Assembly: GCA_964388445.1 (NCBI GenBank)
Contig: CAYMAI010000006.1
Location: forward strand, 1-64,000
Direction of reading: 5' to 3'
DNA length: 64,000 bases
Origin: CAYMAI01 sp964388445
Lineage (GTDB): Bacteria > 4484-113 > JAGGVC01
Part shown: positions 23,611-32,955 of the stretch, piece by piece
Position numbering within the stretch: position 1 is the stretch's first letter
How the letters are laid out: each line of letters begins with the position of its first letter
Position numbers and translations under genes: made by a program
The notes under the pieces: model-generated
Seen by the model: the letters and a program-made list of their open reading frames with translations, nothing else
What the model was told of the DNA's origin: nothing
Database searches by the model: none

Positions 23611-25347
23611 GTGGCGGCGACGATTAACGAGCGTACATGGCCCGCGTTTTTGCTAGAACTTTGGGCATCGTGCGATTGGCATAAGGCATCCGGCCCGCGA
23701 GGCGAGCGCGAACGGATTAGGGCGCACGCGTTCGCCGAATGGTGCGAGAAACTCCTCGCGCTTTCTGGCGTTCCGGAAGAAACAAGGCTGCCGCTCGTGG
23801 ATTTGGCAAGGCTGTCGTTCGCGAACTTGGATCCGCGTCTTTTGAACGACAGACATCCGCTTAAGGAAGGGTTCAAAGCGGGAGCGCGCACGCCGGAAGA
23901 ATTCGCGGAGCATCTTGCGGGAAAGAAAAACGAGCCCGTGGAACTCGCTGGACTCGTCAGGTTCGCCCGTTCGCTTGCGACGATAGAGCTTGCGCCGCTA
24001 CCCTCCGGGCTTCCGCCGATGTGGCAGCGGATACAGCTGGCTTACGGCGGCAAAATGACTTTGTCGCCGGTATGCGGGCCGGGCGACGAAGGCGCGGCGG
24101 GGGAAATATCGGCGCTTACAAGCGCTGCCAAAACGAAAGTTAGATTCGAACCCGACTTGCTGGCGGCACTCAGAAGCGCGCCGCCGGGCGACGTGGTAGT
24201 GGTATCGCATTTCGACCCGCACGGGCTGATTTCGCTGGCGCCGACCGTGCGAACGCTTAGCGAAAACGGTTTCACATATAAAATCGTTTCGTCTTACGAA
24301 ACGACCGGCGATTACGGCAGGCTTTGGAAAAACGTCATTCAGCGGCTGTACGCCGACGACGAAACCGGCGCGATCGTAATGCTCGACTTATCGATCGACA
24401 GCAGGCATCCGGAAAGAAGCCGCGAATTCGCGGCGCGCGCCAACGCGGGGAAGAAACCGGTAATCTGGATAGACCATCACCGGGATACTTTGATGGACGC
24501 AAACAATTTGGCCGGCGATATGGTTTCGCTGAGACTAAGCGGCGTGCTGGGGACGAATCTGGCGGACAAAATTGAAGAAAACGAAGTCGCCTTCCTGGCG
24601 GCCGGCGCGCTTTCGGACAAGGATACTTACGGGCTATGGGCTGCCGCCGAATGGCGAAAAGCCGGGAAACTAGGCAATCTTCAGCATTTGCTTAACGGAA
24701 TCGAAAAATCTCTCGACCTCGTCACTCCGCCCCACAAAGCGCTGCGAAAGGCGTTCAAAGCGGCCGATACGGACGCGTATGCGCCGATGCGGGAGAAAAT
24801 TATCGCCTGCGACGAAAGCTTCATCGCGGGACTCGGCGAGACGAGCGCCCGAAGGCCGCTCACTCTGGCGGACGTGTCGGCGCCGCCGGAAAACGTAAAG
24901 GGCGTACCGGAGGCGGAAGAGGCATGGAATTCCCCGGGCGCGATGGGTTCCGCGCTTAGCCGGGATTCGCTTTCGGGCAAATGGGAAGTTCAGGGCAGAA
25001 TGGTCGTATTTACGGACAGGCCGTCCACGGCGGGCCGGTTTTGGTATGATTTTCTCGAAGCCGCGATGGACGAATGCGGGCTGGACGCGGAAGGCAGGCC
25101 GGTCTGTCCGTATGCCGCGGCGTTCAGGATTATCGAGGGCGGAGGCGCGAATTTGCTTTTTACAACGCATCATCGCGCGACGCATGTGCCGGACGTGCGG
25201 CTGTTTTTGCCGAAGGAGCATCAAGACAGCTGGATTGGCCATTCGCGCGCGTTCTGGCTCGACGTGGAAACCGGAAGCGAAGGGAAACTTATATCTGCAG
25301 TGGCGAAAAAGGTTGCTAAGTTTATGAACGAAGTTTTTCCGGTGTAA
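23611..25347 (+). CDS. Divergent DHH-superfamily phosphoesterase-like protein
   Basis: A 578-residue protein. Residues 199-206 (SHFDPHGL) resemble DHH motif I but lack its second aspartate. An acidic strand with Asp259 (VMLDLS) fits motif II. Asp288-His289-His290 (IWIDHHRDT) is the DHH motif itself, followed by a helical region. The first 190 residues and the C-terminal 200 do not match a domain I know, although the C-terminal part (EGGGANLLFTTH) could be a divergent DHHA1-like substrate domain. It may act on nucleotides or nucleic acid ends, or be inactive. It starts with GTG; TAATAT ends 6 bases upstream, so it may be leaderless. Confidence 0.7.
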   Translation: MAATINERTWPAFLLELWASCDWHKASGPRGERERIRAHAFAEWCEKLLALSGVPEETRLPLVDLARLSFANLDPRLLNDRHPLKEGFKAGARTPEEFAEHLAGKKNEPVELAGLVRFARSLATIELAPLPSGLPPMWQRIQLAYGGKMTLSPVCGPGDEGAAGEISALTSAAKTKVRFEPDLLAALRSAPPGDVVVVSHFDPHGLISLAPTVRTLSENGFTYKIVSSYETTGDYGRLWKNVIQRLYADDETGAIVMLDLSIDSRHPERSREFAARANAGKKPVIWIDHHRDTLMDANNLAGDMVSLRLSGVLGTNLADKIEENEVAFLAAGALSDKDTYGLWAAAEWRKAGKLGNLQHLLNGIEKSLDLVTPPHKALRKAFKAADTDAYAPMREKIIACDESFIAGLGETSARRPLTLADVSAPPENVKGVPEAEEAWNSPGAMGSALSRDSLSGKWEVQGRMVVFTDRPSTAGRFWYDFLEAAMDECGLDAEGRPVCPYAAAFRIIEGGGANLLFTTHHRATHVPDVRLFLPKEHQDSWIGHSRAFWLDVETGSEGKLISAVAKKVAKFMNEVFPV

Positions 25348-25390
25348 CGGCAGAGGCTAAATCGCCGGAATGGGAGGAGGCTGTACGGAA

Positions 25391-26335
25391 ATGGGCAAGA
25401 GAAATTTAATAGCGGCTTTCGACGTGGGCGGAAGCGCAATCAAGGCCGGGATTATCCGCGGCGAGACCGGCGAATTCGCGGCGTACAGCGAAGCAATTTC
25501 CGCGAATTCCGACTCGGCCGAGGGATTCGTAAAATCATTGCCCGGTGCGTTGGCGGAACTTGTAAAGACGTGCGGCGAGACCGGAGTCGATGCGGTCGGA
25601 ATAAGCGTGGCGGGGATGTGCAGCGGCGGGCGGGTAATCGAAGCGCCGAACCTGAAGTGGTTCGACTATCCCCTCGTCGAGGCGGCTAAAGAGGCGCTTG
25701 ACAACGCCGGAATGCACGCGAAAGTTGCGATGGAAAACGACGCGGACTGCTTTACGCTGGGCGAAACTCTTTACGGAACGGCGCGCGGAATTGACAGCGT
25801 GCTCGGAATTACGATGGGTACGGGCATCGGCGGCGGTTTCGTCAAAGGGGGAAACCTTTTCCGCGGCGGGATGGGATATACCATAGAGCCGGGCCACGTA
25901 AAAGTGAACTACGACCTGGACACGCTGCCGTGCAGCTGCGGCGCGAGGTATTGTCTGGAAGCGGGGACGGGCGCGCGGGGAATCGTCCATCTTTACCGGG
26001 TGTACGAGGGCGACGCGCCGGAGGACATTACAGTGGAGGATATTTTCGCGCGCGCCGACGCGGGAGACGAAATAGCGGAAAAAACTTTCAGGCGCGTGGG
26101 CCGCAGGCTCGGAATCGGGCTTGCCGGGCTGTGCAATCTTTTAAATCCCGAAGCGGTAGTAATCGGAGGCGGCGTTTCGAAAGCGCGCAAGTTCATAGAG
26201 CCGATGCTTCGGGCGACGCTGGAGTCCGAAACTCTCGTGAGTATTCGCGGAAACGCGGTGCTGCTTTGGAGCGAGCTTTTGAGCAAGGCGAATCTACTAG
26301 GCGCGGCGAAGGCGGCGATGGCAGGCAATACTTAA
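25391..26335 (+). CDS. ROK-family sugar kinase, glucokinase-like
   Basis: A cytoplasmic kinase of 314 residues that should phosphorylate glucose or an N-acetylated hexosamine. It has the N-terminal phosphate loop DVGGSAIK, ENDADC, the ATP-site GTGIGGGFV, EPGH and the ROK zinc motif CSCGARYCLEA. The absence of a winged-helix domain at the N-terminus argues for an enzyme, not a ROK repressor. GGAGGAGG lies upstream of the ATG at 25391; the frame opens earlier at 25370 inside that ribosome site. Which sugar it uses cannot be told. Confidence 0.9.
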   Translation: MGKRNLIAAFDVGGSAIKAGIIRGETGEFAAYSEAISANSDSAEGFVKSLPGALAELVKTCGETGVDAVGISVAGMCSGGRVIEAPNLKWFDYPLVEAAKEALDNAGMHAKVAMENDADCFTLGETLYGTARGIDSVLGITMGTGIGGGFVKGGNLFRGGMGYTIEPGHVKVNYDLDTLPCSCGARYCLEAGTGARGIVHLYRVYEGDAPEDITVEDIFARADAGDEIAEKTFRRVGRRLGIGLAGLCNLLNPEAVVIGGGVSKARKFIEPMLRATLESETLVSIRGNAVLLWSELLSKANLLGAAKAAMAGNT

Positions 26336-26344
26336 AGTATTTGG

Positions 26345-27058
26345 ATGGGAAATTCAATGGACTTATACGACGATTTTGAGGCCGAGGCGCTCGATTCTGA
26401 AAAGTGGCAGATTGCGGCCGCGCCGATGGGCGAGGGCACGTTCTGGCACTGGCGCGACGAAAAGGCGAGCGTCGCGTGCGGCGGCGGGCGCGTGGAAATC
26501 GACATCCCGCAGTTCACCGCGCATCACGACTTCGTGCAGATTTTCGACAATCCGAAATAGCTATATCTTGCGAGGCGCAGCTGGGAAACCGGTCGCGGGC
26601 CGGTAAGGTTCGCGACGAAAATGGCGGCGGAACTTGCCGGCGGAAATCCCGACGATTATCGCGACGGTTTTTCCGCGTTCAACGTGCTCGACTTCGAAAG
26701 CGCGCTGGTATTCGACATAATCTCGAACGGGCACAAAGTTTGGGCGATTTACGAGCGCCTGCTCATCCCCGGCGTCACATCGGAGAGCGAGGCGTTTACG
26801 AACGTCATCGACCTCGAAGTTGCGACCGCGCCGATGTGCGACCACGAGTGCGAGGTGGAGTATGACGCGGAAGGCGCGGCGGTAAGATATTTCGTGGACG
26901 GCGCGGAAAAGCTGAAAATTACCGGAGTGCCGGCGCGGGCGAATCGGCTGACGTGCGGATTCGGAATAATCACGCTTCATCCGATAGAAAGCGGAATGAG
27001 CGTAAGCTGCCGCGGCCAAGGGTTAAAGGCAAGTTGGGCCGCATTTTTTGCCGGGTAG
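26345..27058 (+). pseudogene. DUF6081-like protein interrupted by one in-frame TAG
   Basis: One reading frame of 238 codons is broken by a single TAG at 26558-26560 and is otherwise open to 27058. The first part (LYDDFEAEALDSEKWQ, then HHDFVQIFDNPK) runs straight into the second (LYLARRSWETGRGPVRF) as expected for DUF6081-type proteins, in which a residue such as His stands between NPK and LYL. The family assignment is from memory and tentative. No frameshift is needed. It is either a fresh nonsense mutation, a sequencing error or a readthrough site; TAG is an ordinary stop elsewhere here, e.g. pstS and phoU. Confidence 0.6.
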
Positions 27059-27065
27059 CATAAAG

Positions 27066-27353
27066 ATGACTGAATTTCCTCGGCTGATCTTTCGAGAACA
27101 TGCTTTTTTTCGGATGACGGATCGCGGGATTTCACACGATCAGGTCCTCTCCGTCATTGAAAATGGTGATTGTATAGAAGATTATCCCGAAGCGTTTCCA
27201 TTTCCGGCCAAACTCCTTTTCAAGAAATTCGGCGATAGGCCAATTCATGTGGTTATAGCCGAGAATAAACGAGAAAATGAGGTTATAATAATAACTGTCT
27301 ACGAAGCCGATTCTGACCGGTGGGTTGAAGATTACAGGAGGCGTCGAAATTGA
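27066..27353 (+). CDS. DUF4258 protein, probable toxin-like partner
   Basis: 95 residues: FREHAFFRMTDRGISHDQVLSVIENGD at the N-terminus and a C-terminal strand-rich part (PIHVVIAENKRENEVIIITVYEAD) fit DUF4258, a small RelE/BECR-like fold often seen as the toxin half of two-gene modules. The ATG at 27066 is chosen. Its stop overlaps the start of the YgiT-type zinc-finger gene. Local base composition is AT-richer than the neighbours, which fits a mobile small module. Activity is inferred, not shown. Confidence 0.8.
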   Translation: MTEFPRLIFREHAFFRMTDRGISHDQVLSVIENGDCIEDYPEAFPFPAKLLFKKFGDRPIHVVIAENKRENEVIIITVYEADSDRWVEDYRRRRN

Positions 27354-27580
27354 TTTGTGTGATTTGCGGTAAGGGCGAGACTGAACCCGGGTTCAAATCC
27401 GTGGTTTTTGACGAGGGCGGTCCCGTCACGGTTGTGCGCGAAGTTCCGGCGCAAATCTGCAAAGTCTGCGGGGAAGCATATTTCGACAGCGAAACGACAA
27501 AAGCCCTTCTCGATGCCGCCAAACACCCGGTCGAAAAAGGCGTCGAATTCACGATACGAAAGTTTTCCTTGTCAAAATAA
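27350..27580 (+). CDS. YgiT-type zinc-finger protein, probable antitoxin
   Basis: 76 residues with two CxxC pairs (Cys3-Cys6 and Cys37-Cys40, CKVCGEAYF), the YgiT/MqsA N-terminal zinc domain. The helix-turn-helix domain of full MqsA is absent. The TTG start at 27350 overlaps the previous stop and has AGGAGG 8 bases upstream, so the two genes are translationally coupled. With DUF4258 it makes a type II toxin-antitoxin-like pair. The short form may not bind DNA, so autoregulation is uncertain. Confidence 0.82.
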   Translation: MICVICGKGETEPGFKSVVFDEGGPVTVVREVPAQICKVCGEAYFDSETTKALLDAAKHPVEKGVEFTIRKFSLSK

Positions 27581-27585
27581 CAATT

Positions 27586-29109
27586 TTAAGCACGTTTTTC
27601 TATCATCCGTATCAGGTCGTTGAAAATATAGTTGTGGAACGGCAGGAAAAGATACCAGTAAAACCTGCCCATCCAGCCGAACGAATCGAAGTATGCCGTG
27701 ACTGAGAACCGCCGCTCGATTCCTTCCTGCGTAATCGAAAACTCAAGCCATGCGCGGCCGGGAACTTTCATTTCGGCGCGAAGCAAAAGCCGCTCGTTTT
27801 CGCGCAAATCTTCGACGCGCCAAAAATCGATTACGTCGCCGGCGGCGAGGGTTGAGGCGCTTCTTCTTCCGCGCGCCGTGCCGACGCCCAAGATCAGTTT
27901 GTCAATCATTCCGCGTATGCGCCAAAGAAAACTGGAATGAAACCAGCCCTTCTTGCCGCCCACCGCGCAAAACGACCGGAACAGCGCGCCCGCGGGCTTG
28001 CCCGTGACGAGCGAATACGACGCGACGAAATCGGGCTTGCCGTCTAGTTCGTGCAACTTAAGCGCGAGTTCGTGCGCGGGAGGATAGGCGTCCGACCAGC
28101 GCGTGGCGACTCTGTCCTGCTGTTCGCGGGTCAGCGCGCGAACGGCGGCTTCGCGAAATCCCAGCGGTTTAAAGGGAACGAATCTCGTTATTTCGTCGCT
28201 TTTGCAAACGACTTCGTCGCGCAAGCCCTCCATCAGGCATTGCACTATTTGCCTCGGCACGGGCGTTATTAGACTTGCGATGTACGAATTCAAACGAACG
28301 CTCGAAAGCGGAAACGGGAGAAACAAAACCTTTTTGCGAAGTACGGCGGCGAATTTGCGCAAGACGGCTTCGTAGGTGAGCACATCCAATCCCCCGACGT
28401 CGAACATCTGCGCTTTCGTTACCGGAGTTTCGAGCACGCCGACGAGATATTTGATTACGTCGCGCACTCCGATGGGCTGGCAGCGGTTGCGCGCTAGCGG
28501 CGGAAGGACTATTAGCTTCATCCGGTTCACGAGGCCGTAGATGATTTCGTACGACGCGCTGCCGGAGCCGATGATTATTCCGGCTCGAAGAGTGGTGACG
28601 GGAACGTTTCCCGCGCTGAGCGCCTCGGCCACGCGCATGCGGTTGCGCAGGTGGAGCGAGCGGCTTTGGAGCGAATCGCCGAGACCGCCGAGATAAATGA
28701 TTCGTTTTACGCCGGCTTCTTCGGCGGCGTCGCGGAAGTTTTCCGCCGCCTTTATGTCCGCCCGCTCGAAACCGTCCGGGCCGAGCAGGAGAGAGTGAAT
28801 CAGATAATACGCCGCATAAACGCCGTCGAGAGCGGGCCGGAGGCTGTCTATGTCGAGCGCGTCGGCCTCGACGACGTCCATTCCCTTCCACTTTTCGCGC
28901 GCCGCTTCAAGGTCGCCGCGAACCATCAGCCGAAGTTTGTAGCCGCGTTCGTGTAGTTCCGGAACGAGCCTGCCGCCGATGTATCCCGACGCGCCGGTAA
29001 CGAGAATGGTGCCGAGTTCCGGCATCGGTTCGGACGGAAGATCCCGGCAGAGAAGCCCGCCGAGGTATTTTTTCTTCCATGCTTTTTTATGTTTTTTGTG
29101 GGACGGCAT
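27586..29109 (-). CDS. NAD(P)-binding SDR protein with C-terminal DUF2867
   Basis: A 507-residue protein. Residues about 32-270 form an atypical short-chain dehydrogenase/epimerase fold: TGASGYIGGRL binds NAD(P), IIYLGGLGD replaces the usual catalytic strand and AGIIIGSGSASYEI follows. The C-terminal 180 or so residues (VGGKKGWFHSSFLWRIRG, then GDVIDFWRVEDLRENERLLLRAEMKVPG and WYLFLPFHNYIF) match the DUF2867 extension common in this family. The substrate is unknown; family members are often called NAD-dependent epimerase-like. The first 28 residues are very basic, and a start at MPELG (29025) is also possible. The 84 bases before mnmE show no feature. Confidence 0.85.
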   Translation of the reverse strand: MPSHKKHKKAWKKKYLGGLLCRDLPSEPMPELGTILVTGASGYIGGRLVPELHERGYKLRLMVRGDLEAAREKWKGMDVVEADALDIDSLRPALDGVYAAYYLIHSLLLGPDGFERADIKAAENFRDAAEEAGVKRIIYLGGLGDSLQSRSLHLRNRMRVAEALSAGNVPVTTLRAGIIIGSGSASYEIIYGLVNRMKLIVLPPLARNRCQPIGVRDVIKYLVGVLETPVTKAQMFDVGGLDVLTYEAVLRKFAAVLRKKVLFLPFPLSSVRLNSYIASLITPVPRQIVQCLMEGLRDEVVCKSDEITRFVPFKPLGFREAAVRALTREQQDRVATRWSDAYPPAHELALKLHELDGKPDFVASYSLVTGKPAGALFRSFCAVGGKKGWFHSSFLWRIRGMIDKLILGVGTARGRRSASTLAAGDVIDFWRVEDLRENERLLLRAEMKVPGRAWLEFSITQEGIERRFSVTAYFDSFGWMGRFYWYLFLPFHNYIFNDLIRMIEKRA

Positions 29110-29194
29110 TTTTCAAGCGGAGTTAAATTTAAAACGGCAACGACAAAACGGGCGGCGCAACTTGCGAAACACTTGCCGCGGCGGGACAGGAAAA

Positions 29195-30658
29195 CTACTT
29201 GCCGATGCAGAAGCCGCTGAAAATCTCGCCGAATAGGTCTGCCAAAACTTCGCGCCCCGTAATCGCGCCGAGTTCCTTCATCGCGTCCGCGAGGTCGATG
29301 ACTGCGAGGTCGGACGGCACGCCCATCCGTAGGGATTCGGACGCGGTTTTTAGCGCGGCGCGCGCGTTTTCGACGTGTGCGCGATGCCGGTCCGTAATCA
29401 GCACGCGGTCGAGCGTGTCAATCGGGGCGAGGTTTTCAGACAGCCATTCGCGCAGCTTGCCGGCGGTCAACGCGTCGTGCGCGCATGTCATGAAAACGTG
29501 AAAGGATGCGGGAAGTTTTAAGATTTCCCGCGCCAGTTCCTTCGCGGCTTCCGCCGGAATAAGGTCTATTTTATTGAAAACGATTATGAGTTTTTGTCTT
29601 TCGGAAACCGCCGGCGCGCCATGAATCGCATCGTGCAAGTCCGTGGTTTTCGACGAATCGATTACGTAAAGAACGGCGTCCGCATCGGCGAGCATTTTTC
29701 GCGAACGCTCGACGCCTTTCGATTCGACGCGCTCCGCGTCGTCGCGAAGCCCGGCGGTGTCGATTAGCGTAATCGCAGCCTTGTCCCAGCCGAGCGCGAG
29801 TTCGAGATAATCGCGAGTAGTGCCCGGCTCCGCGTCGGTGAGCGCGCGGTCGAAGCCCGCGAGCGCGTTGAACAGGCTGGATTTCCCCACGTTCGGCGCG
29901 CCGGCGAGAACGACGCGAAGCCCTTCGCGGATTTGCTTGGCAGAATCGTGAAACCGGATTAGCTCGTTCATTTCGCGCAGGATTTCAGCGATTACGGTTC
30001 TCATATCTTCGCGCTGCGCCTCGTCCGAAACAGGCGCCTCCGCGTGCGCGCGACCCGCGCCCGGATCTGCGTAGCTTACGTCGCTGGTTTCGCCGGGATA
30101 GTCGAACACGACTTCGAGCGCGGCGCGCATCCTGATCAGCCTGGCGTACCATTCTTCGACGCGCTCGCGAAGGCCGCCGGAAAGCATGTTGCGGGCGAGC
30201 GAAAGCTCGGCGCGGCTTCTCGCGGCAATCAGTTCCTGAACGGCTTCCGCTTGAGTAAGGTCGAGCTTGCCGCCGAAAAATGCACGGCTCGTGAATTCGC
30301 CGGGCGCGGCGAGCCTGGCGCCCAGCGAAACGCAAATTTCCACGATTTCGCGGCCTATAAGCGGATTGCCGTGTATCGAAAACTCGACCATGTCTTCGCC
30401 CGTGTAACTGCGCGGAGCGCGATACCAGATGGAAATGCACTCGTCAATGAGCGCGCCGCCGCCGGGCTTTTTAAGACGCGTGTGGAAAGCGCGCGGTTCG
30501 GCGAAATCGCAATCCGGCTTGGGGGAACGGGAAGTCATGGCGGAAGCAATTTTATGTGAATCCGGGCCACTTAGCCTGACCATTCCGAGCGCGGATGCCG
30601 CCGCCGCGCCTGCCCAAGCGACGATCGTGTCTTCTCCCGGTTGTGAAATTCCCGCCAT
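29195..30658 (-). CDS. mnmE: tRNA modification GTPase MnmE
   Basis: With MnmG it makes the 5-carboxymethylaminomethyl group of U34 in tRNA anticodons. The 487 residues show the N-terminal folate-binding domain (DTIVAWAGAAAASALGMVRLSG), a helical domain, the G domain inserted in it (G1 GAPNVGKSS, G2 TTRD, G3 DTAGL, G4 NKID) and the invariant C-terminus FCIGK. mnmG is not in the window. No Shine-Dalgarno precedes the ATG at 30658; a TAAACT lies 7 bases upstream, so it may be leaderless. Confidence 0.96.
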   Translation of the reverse strand: MAGISQPGEDTIVAWAGAAAASALGMVRLSGPDSHKIASAMTSRSPKPDCDFAEPRAFHTRLKKPGGGALIDECISIWYRAPRSYTGEDMVEFSIHGNPLIGREIVEICVSLGARLAAPGEFTSRAFFGGKLDLTQAEAVQELIAARSRAELSLARNMLSGGLRERVEEWYARLIRMRAALEVVFDYPGETSDVSYADPGAGRAHAEAPVSDEAQREDMRTVIAEILREMNELIRFHDSAKQIREGLRVVLAGAPNVGKSSLFNALAGFDRALTDAEPGTTRDYLELALGWDKAAITLIDTAGLRDDAERVESKGVERSRKMLADADAVLYVIDSSKTTDLHDAIHGAPAVSERQKLIIVFNKIDLIPAEAAKELAREILKLPASFHVFMTCAHDALTAGKLREWLSENLAPIDTLDRVLITDRHRAHVENARAALKTASESLRMGVPSDLAVIDLADAMKELGAITGREVLADLFGEIFSGFCIGK

Positions 30659-30689
30659 CGCTTAAAGTTTATCAGAAGGCGGGCTGAAA

Positions 30690-31829
30690 CTACGGCAGCA
30701 AGGCTGGCTCGACGTCGGGATGCGCCGCGTACCAAGCGCCGTAGAACGAATAGAATACGAAGTCGAGCCCGGCGAAACCTTCGCCGCCGATAGCGAGAAA
30801 CTCCGGTTCGTACGCCGATGAAGGCGGAACGTATTTCGCATCGAGCAATAGCCCGCCGATTGTTATCTTGGTTTCGTACGGCTGAAAATCGTCTCCGCCC
30901 GGATTTTGAACGAAGTAACATGCGGTTTCGCCGCCCGCGCCGATAATCGCAATGCGGGTTTTCCAATTTGCGCCGCCGCCTTCGGGCATCGGCGAAACCG
31001 GGAATCTAAGTTTGTCGGTAGCGAAATAGGTCTGATACGGATTCGCCGAATAATTTTCCTTCGATTTCGGGTCGCCCGCAATCATTCCGGTATCGGGATG
31101 TTCCGCCAGCCAGTCGCCCCAGCGCACGAGTTTTGCGGGAAGCGCCGTAAGCGGCGTGCCCGCCATAGGGCCGGATATCGCCCGCATTTCGAGCTGTCCC
31201 CAAAGACTTTCCTCTGGCTCGCTTCCCCGGCGGTCGAACATTACGAGATTCGAGTTGTATAAAAGGCCGCTGACCCCGAATTCCAGAGTATCGCCACCGG
31301 CGCGCCTGTCGAAAACAACCGCGCTGTCGCATAGCGGGCTGTACGTAACGGCGATGGGCACGCCGCCGAGCGTGTCGTTCGCGATTTCGTGCCAATTCAA
31401 AAACCGGATTGGATATGCGCGCGCTTCGCCGCCGATTTCGACGCCGATAACGCGGTCGGAGGGGATTACGAATTTCGTATGTTCCCGCCGCCGCTGTTTT
31501 TTGTTGAGCGCGGCGACCTCGGCGCCGGGAACCGTGTCAGGATTTACGAGCGCGACAAGCCCGTCTTTCGGAAGCCCGCTTAAAACGAGAAGTTCGCGGT
31601 CGCCCTTAAAATTCGACACGTCGAAGCCGCGCGGCCCCGACTCGGACATAAGTTCGCCGAGCGGCTTGACTTCGCCCGTGAAAATCGGCAGAAGCAGCCT
31701 AATCAGTATCGCCAGCGAAAAAAGCGTGAATGCGACGATATACCAAGATAGGTCGCGCCAGCGGATTTTGAGGTTGGAAGGGCCGAGCACTTCGCCCGCG
31801 CCGCTTGTTTTTCCGCCGTTGTCGGTCAT
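30690..31829 (-). CDS. DUF3179 domain protein, membrane anchored
   Basis: 379 residues. One hydrophobic segment (about 30-50) anchors it to the inner membrane. The rest is the DUF3179 domain, recognised by VIGVEIGGEARAYPIRFLNWHEI, TYSPLCDSAVVFDR and GVSGLLYNSNLVMFDR. The function of the family is unknown; the pattern C-D-S within TYSPLCDSA is its most constant part. It lies between mnmE and ctaB on the same strand. A structural or membrane-linked role is a guess. Confidence 0.88.
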   Translation of the reverse strand: MTDNGGKTSGAGEVLGPSNLKIRWRDLSWYIVAFTLFSLAILIRLLLPIFTGEVKPLGELMSESGPRGFDVSNFKGDRELLVLSGLPKDGLVALVNPDTVPGAEVAALNKKQRRREHTKFVIPSDRVIGVEIGGEARAYPIRFLNWHEIANDTLGGVPIAVTYSPLCDSAVVFDRRAGGDTLEFGVSGLLYNSNLVMFDRRGSEPEESLWGQLEMRAISGPMAGTPLTALPAKLVRWGDWLAEHPDTGMIAGDPKSKENYSANPYQTYFATDKLRFPVSPMPEGGGANWKTRIAIIGAGGETACYFVQNPGGDDFQPYETKITIGGLLLDAKYVPPSSAYEPEFLAIGGEGFAGLDFVFYSFYGAWYAAHPDVEPALLP

Positions 31830-31861
31830 TTCGTCCTCGGTGCGGCAAGTTTCGCCGCGAG

Positions 31862-32851
31862 TTAATCCCGGACGAATTTTTCGGCTGCCGCACGCGTATT
31901 ATATTCTCCCAATGCCGCGGTCATCGAATCGCCGCGTGCATGCGCAGGATTAACGAGCATCAAAACGAGCAGAATCGAAAGGTATAGAATGCTCGCCGCG
32001 AAAAGCGCCCGAGCGAATTTCGGCGTGCGCTTCACCAGAAAAACCGCGCCGGCAGCCGCGAGAGAAACGCCGAGGATTACGCTGCCGACCGCAAAGATCG
32101 TACCGAGATAGCCGCCCGCGGTGAGTGCGAGCGCGAGCGGGATGAGCGCAAGGCTGTATAAAATCGACATTTGCGCGGTCTGCAGCCCGGACGAGTCCGT
32201 AAGCGAGAGCATTTTGAAACCGCCCCGTGCGTAATCGTCGCGATATAGCCATGACAGGGACAGGAAATGGGGAATCTGCCAAATAAAAAGAATCGCGAAA
32301 AGCACGATGCCGCCGAAACCGGCCTCGCCAGTGGCCGCCGTCCAGCCCATGAGCGGGGGAATCGCGCCGCTTACCGCGCCGGCGAATGTGGAAAACGGCG
32401 AGGTTTTTTTCATCGGCGTGTAGATGAAAACGTACACGAGGATGCTCGTTAGCGAGAGCGCGGCGGTAAGCGTGTTCACGAAAAAGAACAGAATCGCCAC
32501 GCCGAGAGCGGAAAGCGCCATCGCCGCCGCGTATGCCTGGCGCGGGACGATGCGCCGGGTGGGGAGCGGGCGGCCGCCGGTGCGCTTCATCAGCGAGTCT
32601 TCGTGCGCTTCGAGCCATTGGTTGAACGCGTTCGCGCCGCCGGCGGAAAGAGCGGTGCCGAGCAAGGCGACCGCCAAAAGCGGGATGTTAAGAGCGCCGC
32701 GGCTTGCGATAACGAAACCGGCGAGCGTCGTAAAGACGACGAGCGCGGTGAGCCTGAACTTCGAAAGCTCGAGTACGACGCCGGGCGTGAGCGTGCGTGC
32801 GCCATCGGGCGCGGTGGATTTCAAAGCACTGGTTTTCTGACCGGTATTCAA
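31862..32851 (-). CDS. ctaB: Protoheme IX farnesyltransferase
   Basis: Converts heme B to heme O in the inner membrane, the first step toward heme A. 329 residues with about nine helices; the UbiA-type prenyl site is NAFNQWLEAHEDSLMKRTGGRPLP and the second acidic loop is SWLYRDDYARGG. It lies back to back with ctaA. The TTG at 32851 has no Shine-Dalgarno, while TATATA ends 7 bases upstream, so it may be leaderless. The terminal oxidase subunits that would use heme A or O are not in the window. Confidence 0.94.
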   Translation of the reverse strand: MNTGQKTSALKSTAPDGARTLTPGVVLELSKFRLTALVVFTTLAGFVIASRGALNIPLLAVALLGTALSAGGANAFNQWLEAHEDSLMKRTGGRPLPTRRIVPRQAYAAAMALSALGVAILFFFVNTLTAALSLTSILVYVFIYTPMKKTSPFSTFAGAVSGAIPPLMGWTAATGEAGFGGIVLFAILFIWQIPHFLSLSWLYRDDYARGGFKMLSLTDSSGLQTAQMSILYSLALIPLALALTAGGYLGTIFAVGSVILGVSLAAAGAVFLVKRTPKFARALFAASILYLSILLVLMLVNPAHARGDSMTAALGEYNTRAAAEKFVRD

Positions 32852-32955
32852 GACAATCTATATACCATCGAAGTCTCGAGATAACGAGTTGAGAGGAATA
32901 TAATCCCAAATCCTTCATTGCGCTATGATTACGATGTTTATCTCGGGAGCGGGCG

